Source: Myotis daubentonii (lineage: Eukaryota; Chordata; Mammalia; Chiroptera; Vespertilionidae). From it: a stretch of 64,000 nucleotides of DNA. The notes below the pieces were generated by a model that was not told the DNA's origin, did not search any database, and saw only the letters and a program-made list of their open reading frames with translations. The translations under genes and the position numbers were made by a program. This document shows, one piece after another, positions 56,650 through 64,000 of this stretch. The stretch lies in NCBI RefSeq assembly GCF_963259705.1, contig NC_081851.1, positions 10,080,145-10,144,144 of the forward strand, in the 5' to 3' direction. Numbering within the stretch: position 1 is the stretch's first letter; each line of letters begins with the position of its first letter.

Positions 56650-57119
56650 TGTTGTCGCCAAAGGAGGAATGCAGGAGGCCAAAGTGGGGAGGGATTATAA
56701 ATTTACTAGAGGCCCAATGCACGAAATTTGTACAAGAATAGGCCTTCCTTCCCCCGGGTACCAGCACCGGCTCCCCTCTGGCACCCAGGACCCGGGCTTT
56801 CCTCACACCCCTGGCTTCATCTGGAAGGATGTCCAGTCTAATTAGCATACTACACTTTTTTTATTATAGATTAGGTCATCTGGATAACAGATGGGCTGAG
56901 CCCCAAATGGCGCCAGCACCCAAAGACGGGGAGTCAGAGATTTTAAAGGACTCTAGGCGGGCTTTTACGGGGTGGAGAATTCTCTGTGCAGGTCCATATC
57001 CTGAGAAGGTCCCAAGTGGAGAGATGATGGTCTTAGCAAGTGGAATGTGGTCTTAGCAAAAGGGAATGTTTGTTGTGAAGGGGAGGGGTATCCATTCAAT
57101 TATCTGATCAGACCTAACG
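56650..57119 (-). repeat. ERV 5' LTR with Helitron insertion
   Basis: About 305 bp of LTR remain once the 165-bp Helitron (56706-56870) is removed. Shared landmarks with 50827-51140: 'gttaggtct', 'attgaat.gatacccctcccc', 'ttgctaagacca', 'ctagagtcctttaaaatctctgac', 'gggtgctgg.gccattt'. It ends ACA before the primer-binding site. Confidence 0.88.
56706..56870 (-). mobile_element. Short Helitron, 165 bp, in the LTR
   Basis: CTAG at 56706-56709, reverse 5' end TCTATAATAAAAAAAG ending at 56870. Internal 'gctaattagactggacatcc' is shared with the elements at 34.4 and 61.2 kb. Inserted near the R/U5 region, beside AATAAA. Confidence 0.92.
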
Positions 57120-58124
57120 ACTAGATTCACTAAAAACCTTGTTCCTTTCAACTGCAGATTCATAGATCAGAAAATGCTTTGTAAATGTTTAGGTACATTA
57201 AAGGAGTCTAGAGTAAAGAGAATAACTAATTTAATTTAATGATAACATAATATCTTGCATTCGTATAACAAAGTTTGCAACATGTACAAATACAGGCTTC
57301 GTGTGGACATGGCTGGTGCATTGCAGCACTGTGCCCCCACCGTGGTCCTGCAGGCTGGCTCTCCCTCCACACACGGGGCACATATAGCTCTTTACACTCG
57401 TTCATAAGTTTCTTCCTCAGATTTTAAAGTATTTTTGCTTTTCCCAACATTAGTTTATAAAACATGAGAACATTCTTACACAAGAGCAGTCATTTTTCTT
57501 CATATTTTGCAGCCTGAAAACAGAAAAGTGATGGGAGTTCCTAGAAATCTCAGAGCAAATTATTGGCAAAGGCAGAAGGGGGAGAAAAATAAAACCAAGC
57601 AAACAAAATCCCTTCCCACCAGAACACGTGGCCCCCAGCCCTAATAGCATCATTGAAATTCCATTCTGAACTCAAATTAAAGTAAGATTAAGAATTCTAT
57701 ACTTATGGAGAGCTTTGAAAAATTAAGACACATTTCTTACTAACTTTTAAAACTTCCTAAATGCAAGAAATTATTGTAAAAAAATGTTTCAGTTCATTTT
57801 TTATTCAGTGAGTAATAAAAGGAAGACAAATTGATAAAATCAAGCCAGAGACTCAAAATTAAGACTTATCTTGCCTTTCGGTTTCTATGTGCCCTTCGAT
57901 TGACCTTCAGCACCTAGGTGAGCAAGAGCTTAACACCAATAACTACCTTCCTTTCTGATGAAAATAACATTGACTTTACATTTCAAACTGTAGCATAATA
58001 TGTTGGTTATATTTATAGCAATAATCATTTTAGGAATTTTGACTTAAAATGTTTTAGCATTGGACACATTTTCAAGAGCACCGTTACATACTTACCACTC
58101 ATTTGCGAAGGAAAGGGGTCACTC
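57120..58124. other. Unique AT-rich sequence
   Basis: Single-copy-looking AT-rich DNA, one poly-pyrimidine stretch, no repeat or exon supported. Confidence 0.45.
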
Positions 58125-58453
58125 AGTCAAAGGAAATGTGTGCTTTCACTCACTGATCCATCCATTCGTATACTGATTGCGTGCCTACTGTGTGGTCTAG
58201 GAACTAAGGCTATCACAGGGAGGGGAAATGGTGCATTTACAAGTCTCATAACATACCTTCTAGCCGGGGCTAGAATAGGTATATAACAGAAGGTGAGAAG
58301 TGCCGTGGAAGTGTGGAGGAAAGGGGCCACATGCTAACCTGTCAGGGAAGGCCTGCGTGGCAGCCTTGCAAACTCAAGAGACCTAAAGTAACCACAAAGG
58401 ATGGTCTGAAATTAAAACCTTTCATTAAAAAGCAGTTTATTCTATATATTCAC

Positions 58454-58930
58454 ATGTCCTAGGCCAGTATCTTCCCTGACAAAGATTAACTCGATCTTTA
58501 CCGAGCCTATTGTCTTTTTGCATCTAAGACAACAGACCTGTGGAATGTCAGGGTAACTTGTAACTTGTAGCCCCTCAGAGTACAACTAATGACACCAGGG
58601 CAGAAACCACAGATTCCCTCATTTTATTGTTATTGTGTTAATTGTCCACTGTTAACCCACCTGGGTAAAAGAAGCATGTGTCTATCATGTCACTTTTTAT
58701 CCAATCCCAGAGGTTTCTCCCACCTCCCTAATCTTTCGCCAATGGATTTCATGTAACCCTCTTCTGTCTCCTCCTTCAATGGAAATTTATAAAACTAAGT
58801 GAAAAGTTGCCATTTTTCAGAGGATTATCCCAATACATTGAGATTTTGCTTCCCAGCAATTGTCGACAGTTTGGCTCAAATAAACTAAAAGAAATTCTTT
58901 ACAGGTTTGAATGTTTTCTTATGTTGACAT
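58454..58930 (+). repeat. Candidate solo LTR
   Basis: TGTCCTAGG at 58454 and TTGACA at 58930 would be TG...CA ends. Inside are a TATA-like 'tttataaaac' (58786) and AATAAA (58877), spaced as in gammaretroviral LTRs. It interrupts the older repeat. No convincing target duplication was found, and it does not match the ERV-F LTR. Confidence 0.35.
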
Positions 58931-59131
58931 AAGCAATAGAGGAGGAGGAAGAGCGGGGGCTGCACTTTAAATAATGTAGTTGAAGAAAGTCTCATGAAGA
59001 AGGCATTTGAAAATATTCCTGAGGAAGGAAGATGCGTATCTGGGAAAAGCAGTTACTGTCTAGAGCAAGAGGGAGGAGCAAGGGAAAGACCCTAGCTGGG
59101 AGCATCTGTGGCGTATTTGAGAAACAGCAAA

Positions 59132-59176
59132 GAAGAGTGAGTGAGTGAGTGAGTGAGTGAGTGAGTGAGTGAGTGA
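59132..59176. repeat. (GTGA)n microsatellite
   Basis: About eleven GTGA/GAGT tetranucleotides in a row. Confidence 0.95.
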
Positions 59177-59880
59177 GGCCAGAGCAGAGTGAGCCAGGAG
59201 CCGGCAGGAGAGGAGGTGGAGGGGTGAGTGCAGCCGGGCGGGTCGGCAGGTCCTGTAGAGCCGCTGCGGGTCACTGTAAGGACTCGCCTTGGACGCTTAG
59301 TGAGGTGGGGCCACTGGGCGGTTCTGAGTGAAGAAAGGACATGATCCTACTGACATTCCAAGACGACAGGAGTGGAAGAAAGGTCACTTAGAGGTTATTA
59401 CATCAACCAGATGGGATCAGAGTGGCTTGGACCAGGCTGGGAGGAGTGGGGGGGCGGGTGAGAAATGAGTGGGTTCTAGGTATAATTTTAAGGGAGCCTC
59501 AGCAGGACTTCCTGGTGGGTTGGATGTGGCATGTGAGACACGGAGAAATCAAGGCTGACTCCAGGTGCTTGGTCTGAATGCTGGGAAGGCTGGGGAGAGT
59601 GGAACTGGAACAGGGCTGGGGTGGGGGGGGGGGCAGAGGTCAGCAGCTCGCTTGGAGGTGCAGTGAGCTAGAGGCGTCTGCTGGACACCCACGTGGAGAG
59701 GCCACGTGGGCAGTTGGATTTGCCAGTCTGCATTTCAGGGGGGTTCAAAACTGGAGATTTACATTTGAAATGTAAAGCCATAAAACTACATGAGGTCATC
59801 AAGGGAGCTGAGTGCAGGCTGAAAATCATAGAGGCCCCAGGACTGTGCTCTGAGCACTCCAATGTAAAGAAGCAGGGAAT

Positions 59881-60021
59881 GTATATGTATGTATGCATAA
59901 CCCATGCCACAGACAACAGGGTGGTGAAGGGGCGGGTTTGAAGTGGAGGGGGTCAATGGGGGGGGCATAAACAAAGGGGACATCTGTAATACTTTCAACA
60001 ATAAAGATACAGTTTTTTTAA
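59881..60021 (+). mobile_element. 5'-truncated L1 3' tail
   Basis: 'tgtatgtatgcataacccatgccacagac' then G-rich sequence, 'ggggacatctgtaatactttcaacaataaag' and an A-rich tail. Flanks AAGCAGGGAATG and AAGCAGGGCAATG form an imperfect target duplication. It interrupts the old repeat. Confidence 0.82.
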
Positions 60022-60429
60022 AAGCAGGGCAATGAGGAGGGACTGGCAGAGGAGGAGGAAAGCCAGGCGCTTGTGCTGAGCTGGAAGCCAGTGAAGAATG
60101 CGTTTCAAGGAGGGACAAATCAACTGTGACAGACGCTACTGCTTGCAACAGGGAAGATAACCACTGAAAATCAATATTGCAACCAACCAGGTGGCAATCA
60201 TTGTTGGCCTTGTCAGTAGAATGGGTTTAAGACAGGACAGGAGAAGAGCATTTGACAAATGATACCATGAAAGAGAACAGAAAAGTGTCGCAGTAGCTCA
60301 AATGGAAGAGGCACGAGGAAGGGGATGTGCATATAACGTTGCCTACATTCGGTTCCTTGAGTACTTAGAGTCAGATATGATACGCTGACACCGGTGGAAC
60401 AAGGAGTTGATGTACTAATAACATTTTAA

Positions 60430-60905
60430 ATATAGACTTTATTTTTAGAGCAGTTTTAGGTTCACAACAAAATTGAGCAGAAAAACACAGGTTTTCTCAC
60501 ATACCCCTTGCCCCATACACGCACAGCCTCTCCACTATTAGCATCTCGCACCACGTGGCACATTTGTTACAACCAACGAACCCACACTGACACATCGTTA
60601 CCACCCAAAGTCCATAGTTTACATTAGGGTTCACTCTTGGTGTTATACATTCCATGGGTTTTTGGCAAATACACTAATTAATAAATTAATGCGGTGATGG
60701 CTTTTTATTGTGTAAGAACACTCCGCACAAGATCTGCCCTCTTAACAAAATCTGAACGCGCAGCACAGGGCTGTTAACCATGGGCACAGCGCTGTGCGGC
60801 GGGCTCTGTGTGACTGAACGCTGTGCCAGTCGTGCAGCCCCCTCTTCCCTCTTCCTCCGTCCCTGCTGACCACCATTCCCCTGTTTCCATGAGTTTGGCT
60901 GCTAT
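60430..60905 (-). repeat. Ancient L1 3'UTR fragment
   Basis: 'gagcagttttaggttcacaacaaaattgag', 'catttgttacaacca', 'cccaaagtccatagtttacattagggttcac', 'gacaccattcccctgtttcc'-like words belong to old L1 3'UTR sequence. Judged reverse-oriented. Confidence 0.6.
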
Positions 60906-60914
60906 CAAAAAAAC

Positions 60915-61510
60915 AAAAGATAACAGGTGTTGGTGAGGATGCAAATTGGTGCAGCCACTGTGGAAAACAGTATGGAGGCTTCTAAAAAATTACATAGAAC
61001 TACCGTATAATCCAACAACCCAACTTCTGGGTATGTGTCCCAAAAAGTTGACATCAGGATATCTCAGGAACATATTAACATTCCATAGTCATTGCAACAC
61101 TATTCACAAAAGGCAGGATGTGGAGGCAACCTAAATGCCCATCAACATGCGCGTCCTATATAATCAAGAGGTAATATGCTAATTAGACCAGCTGCAGGAT
61201 GACTTTCTGGAATGACCAGTGTGCGGGAGGCAGGGCCTCGGGGCCACAGGGTGGGGCTGTGAGGGCCGAGGCAGCCAGGGCTGCAAGGGCCAAGCCCTTT
61301 GCACGAATTTGGTGCATTGGGCCTCTAGTTGGTAAAGAAAATGTGGTCTATACACAGAGTGAAATACTGTTTGGCCTTAAAAAGAAGGAAAGCCTGCCAT
61401 GGGCAGCAATATCTATGAACCTTGAGGACATTATGCGTAGCAAAAAAAATCACTGACAAAAGGACAAATACTGCACAGTTCCACTTAGACCAGGTATCTA
61501 AAGTAATAAC
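60915..61510 (+). mobile_element. L1 ORF2 C-terminal fragment, Helitron-split
   Basis: Forward 'aacaggtgttggtgaggatgc', 'gtgcagccactgtggaaaac', 'ctgggtatgtgtcccaaaa' and, after the Helitron, 'aaagaaaatgtggtctatacacag...aacctt gaggacattatgc'. This is the same ORF2 region as at 5.3-5.7 kb but forward and older. Opposite in orientation to the old L1 just upstream. Confidence 0.78.
61154..61328 (+). mobile_element. Short Helitron, 175 bp
   Basis: Starts TCCTATATAATCAAGAGG, ends CTCTAG (61328), with hairpin TTGCACGAATTTGGTGCA. Shares 'gctaattagac' with the elements at 34.4 and 56.7 kb. Inserted between ATCAACATGCG and TTGGTAAAG of L1 ORF2. Confidence 0.9.
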
Positions 61511-61894
61511 ATGTAAAGTATGATTTTTAAAAATAATTAAAGCATTTAAAAATAATTTAGGAGTGCATTTAAAAGTAATATTTTGAAAAGCATATTTTGT
61601 CATATACTGTTCTGTGGCAGGTCGGGGTAAATATTATCAACTAGAGTTTATAATATAAAAACAAAAGTGCAAGTGTGTTGCCTCCTAAACCGGGCTTCTG
61701 CCACAGGGACACCAGGGAGAGAACAGGCAAGGCCGTCACCCAGGCGCTGCTGACTCAGCTGGTACTGGAGCAATGTGCCCAGCAGGCTGAGAACCAGTTC
61801 AATGTGTAAACTAAAGGCCTTCTATTGTGAAAGACATTTTAAAAACGCATAACTGCAGAGGAACTACAAACAAATACAGACATGTGCTAGCCAT
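61511..61894. other. Unique sequence
   Basis: AT-rich single-copy-looking DNA followed by a GC-rich stretch. No gene signal. Confidence 0.4.
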
Positions 61895-62065
61895 GCTAAA
61901 TACAATGATAACAGCATCTACTGTTTGTAACATACCTGCTCTGCTAAGAAATTTACATACCTTGTTGCTAAGTATCACCAACCACTTGTATAGTTGGGAC
62001 AACTGCCCTGATGATGCAGAAGCAGAGATTAAGGTTCAAGGACGTTTGTAACTAAACAGCTAGGT

Positions 62066-62534
62066 CAGTGATGGCGAACATTTTGAGCTCGGCATGTCAG
62101 CATTTTGAAAAACCCTAACTTAACTCTGGTGCTGTGTCACATATAAAAAATTTTTGCCGAAACCGGTTTGGCTCAGTGGATAGAGCGTCAGCTTGTGGAC
62201 TGAAAGGTCCCAGGTTCGATTCCGGTCAAGGGCATGTACCTGGGTTGCGGGCACATCCCCAGTAGGAGATGTGCAGGAGGCAGCTGATTGATGTTTCTCT
62301 CTCATCGATGTTTCTAACTCTCTATCTCTCTCCCTTCCTCTCTGTAAGAGATCAATAAAATATATTAAAAAAAATAAAATAAAAATAAAAATTTTTTGAT
62401 ATTTGCAACCACAGTAAAAAAAAAATTATATTTTTGATATTTATTTTTAAATGCAATTTAACAAAGAAAAATCAACCAAAAAAATGAGTTCGCATGTCAC
62501 CTCTGACACGCGTGTCATAGGTTCGCCATCACGG
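62066..62534 (+). mobile_element. Non-autonomous hAT element with nested Ves SINE
   Basis: Ends CAGTGATGGCGAAC (left) and GTTCGCCATCACGG (right) are inverted repeats. Flanks AGCTAGGT (62058-62065) and AGCTAGGC (62535-62542) are an 8-bp hAT-type target duplication with one mismatch. Non-coding, AT-rich interior, split by a Ves SINE at about 62156-62375. Confidence 0.9.
62156..62375 (+). mobile_element. Ves SINE inside hAT
   Basis: Head GCCGAAACCGGTTTGGCTCAG, complete core and AATAAAATATATT tail. Youngest layer of this nest. Confidence 0.93.
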
Positions 62535-62887
62535 AGCTAGGCAGTGGCCGAACTGCTGGTGTCTGACAGCAAAGCCCATGCTTTTTCTTTTGCACCTCAG
62601 TACCTCACCACCACCACCAACAACAGCCATAAGTAACTCTCTGTTCATTACTCACAAAAATCTTCCTGGGAAAATGAGAATTGAGTGTCTTAAAGGAGAA
62701 TGAATAAAGGTGAGTCACCAGTGCTGAATGCATTCTGTTCATTCTCGAGAATGTAAGAGCTCAAACGAAGTCCCAGAAACAGTGGTGAACAAGAGAACAT
62801 GTTCAAATGCTTGAATTCAGCTGGGAGGACTGTAGGTATTTGAACATTCCCCTTCTGAGATAACTATGAGTTGTAACTATGTTGTAG

Positions 62888-63061
62888 CCAAATAAAAAAA
62901 GGAAAAGAAAAGAAAAGAAAAGGAAAGGAAAGGAAAGGAAAGGAAAGGAAAGGAAAGGAAAGGAAAGGAAAGGAAAGGAAAGGAAAGGAAAGGAAAGGAA
63001 AGGAAAGGAAAGGAAAGGAAAGGAAAAAAAAGAAAAGGAAAGGAAAGGAAAGAAAAGAAAA
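62888..63061. repeat. (GGAAA)n microsatellite
   Basis: Long pentanucleotide tract AAAGG/GGAAA, about 30 units, with AAAAG variants at both ends. The 123-residue reverse frame (Phe/Leu/Ser-rich) across it is a shadow. Confidence 0.97.
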
Positions 63062-63111
63062 AAGTGTGCCACTTCTTTTCTTCTTTTTTTTTTAAACATT
63101 GGAGCCTTCTT

Positions 63112-63327
63112 TTTTTTAAGTATATTTTTATTGACTTCAGAGAGGAATAGAGGAGAGAGAGATAGAAACATCAATGATGAGAGAGTATCATTGATTGGCT
63201 GCCTCCTTCAAGCTCCCTACTGGGGATCGAGCCCACAACCCAGGAATGTGCCCTTGACTGGAATAGAACCTGGGACCCTTCATCCCACAGGCAGACACTC
63301 TATCCACTGAGCCAAACCAGCTAGGGC
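63112..63327 (-). mobile_element. Ves SINE
   Basis: Reverse copy with head TAGCTGGTTTGGCTCAGTGG at the high end, complete core and AAATATACTT tail. Confidence 0.94.
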
Positions 63328-64000
63328 TAATGTGCCATTTTTATCATTTTTAACAATTTGTGCAATTCTGTAATCTACCCGGAGAAACAAATGTAGGTAA
63401 TATTCAGTAGAGTAGTAAAACCTAGATGGAATGAGTCAAGTTCCCATCATCATATTACACCCCATTACACTACTGCTTCAGCAGTAATGTCAGTGATTAG
63501 AGACTGGCTATGCGCCTAAATGCTGGTCCGGATCTGCAGTTTAAATACATATCATACTAAATGTGTCGTTGTGCCACAGCCAAGAGGTATGCAGTGGTTG
63601 GCATTTTCTGTCTTCTGTGACACAAAGGAGCTTATTCTGTTCTCTGGTTCACAGGTGTAACATTGGAAAATGTCTTGAAAGTTCCACCGTGCATTTGTCT
63701 GGGAAATTAACTGACTTTTTTAAGTTATAAAAATATACTGGCTTTCCCCTCTGAGTGGGTGGATAGAAATGGGTAGAAATGTACCATTTCCAGCAGATAT
63801 GTTTATATTATTGAAATCTTGAAAACATTTCAAAGTAAATAGCCCTAAATAGTTAGGCTAATAGCCCGAAATGTTTGTCTTACTTTTCTTTTGCATTGAA
63901 TCTTCACTTGTACAAATGAAAATTAGATTAAGACCATTTTAGTACATTTGGAACTTGGCTTTTCAAAAAAATCCCTTGTTATAGATGCAAGGTCAGGAAA
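63328..64000. other. Unique AT-rich end of window
   Basis: Single-copy-looking AT-rich DNA. No repeat or exon recognised. Confidence 0.45.

Larger units (their letters stand above)
56148..57119 (-). mobile_element. ERV-F-type provirus fragment, reverse strand
   Basis: Reading the reverse strand: LTR (57119 down to 56650, with a Helitron inside), primer-binding site (56647-56630), leader (about 56380-56600), then a fused pol fragment (about 56160-56290). Everything from the end of the leader through gag, protease and most of pol is missing. The LTR's first dinucleotide is CG instead of TG. Confidence 0.82.
58125..60410 (+). repeat. Old interspersed repeat, family unassigned, interrupted
   Basis: The succession 'gcgtgcctactgtgtggtctagg', 'gtgagaagtgccgtgg', 'cagggaaggcctgcg' (58.1-58.36 kb) and then 'tgaggaaggaagatgcg', 'gagaaacagcaaagaag', 'gagtgaagaaaggacatgatcc', 'gggcagttggatttgcc', 'gactgtgctctgagcactcc', 'agtgaagaatgcgtttcaagg' (58.97-60.4 kb) is a long old repeat I know from many mammals but cannot name. 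A candidate LTR (58454-58930) and an L1 tail (59881-60021) sit inside it. Confidence 0.5.
61895..62580 (+). repeat. MIR interrupted by a hAT element
   Basis: 'ccttgttgctaagtatcaccaaccacttgt', 'gatgatgcagaagcagagattaagg', 'taactaaacagctagg' then, after the hAT, 'agctaggcagtggccgaactgctgg' follow the MIR order. Diverged. Confidence 0.55.

Noticed and set aside
62803..63174. 123-residue reverse ORF
   Set aside because: Phe/Leu/Ser repeats from the (GGAAA)n tract joined to SINE sequence.
1529..63327. tRNA genes at the many GGCTCAGTGG...GGTTCGATTCC blocks
   Set aside because: These are Ves SINE heads: tRNA-derived, with SINE bodies, A-rich tails and target duplications.

Overview
The window is mammalian nuclear DNA, almost certainly from a vesper bat (Vespertilionidae). 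Three lineage-restricted repeat families show this. There are about sixteen tRNA-derived Ves SINEs. There are at least nine HeliBat-type Helitrons (5' TC-TATA-TAATAAAA, 3' palindrome plus CTAG, inserted between A and T). There are several non-autonomous hAT elements with 8-bp target duplications, one of them a SPIN ('space invader') element. I see no convincing host protein-coding exon, no rRNA and no functional tRNA. The window reads as intergenic or deep intronic DNA, and most long open frames are repeats.

Layout. 1-5.0 kb: two reverse Helitrons, three Ves SINEs and MIR remnants. 5.0-13.2 kb: one long reverse-strand L1 (5'UTR, ORF1, endonuclease, RT with FTDD, ORF2 C-terminus), broken up by four SINEs and by a 1.04-kb Helitron that appears to carry host DNA. 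13.2-16.4 kb: AT-rich DNA with microsatellites. 17.1-17.4 kb: a SPIN element. 17.4-25.5 kb: about 8 kb nearly free of young repeats, with CpG-rich and AT-rich blocks that look like conserved non-coding sequence. 25.5-31.6 kb: a rearranged stretch holding a Ves SINE split by a ~270-bp copy of DNA from 1.8 kb downstream, a 32-bp minisatellite and a 2.4-kb 57-bp minisatellite. 32.0-32.5 kb: Tigger-like element. 34.4-35.6 kb: short Helitron, hAT inside a SINE, two more SINEs. 36.8-37.6 kb: a 20-bp minisatellite joined to an L1 3' tail. 38.3-42.9 kb: two forward L1 5' halves in tandem, both lacking 3' halves. 43.4-43.9 kb: L2.

47.1-51.1 kb holds a defective forward endogenous retrovirus (leader, gag, protease, Env membrane anchor, 3' LTR ending in an A-rich tail). 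56.1-57.1 kb holds a reverse copy of the same family, with LTR, tRNA-Phe primer-binding site and leader fused to a pol fragment. Between them lie two abutting Helitrons, one carrying a YY1-like promoter motif. 58-61.5 kb is old repeat DNA with L1 pieces, a possible solo LTR and a short Helitron. 62.0-63.3 kb has a hAT element containing a Ves SINE, a (GGAAA)n array and a last Ves SINE.

Because the content is mobile DNA, there is no operon-like cooperation between genes. What the window does record is an order of insertions: MIR/L2/Tigger first, then L1 and ERV, then Ves SINEs, hAT elements and Helitrons nested in one another. The most unusual structures are the templated insertion inside a SINE, the exactly periodic 42-unit minisatellite, the processed-looking ERV copy and the tandem Helitrons.
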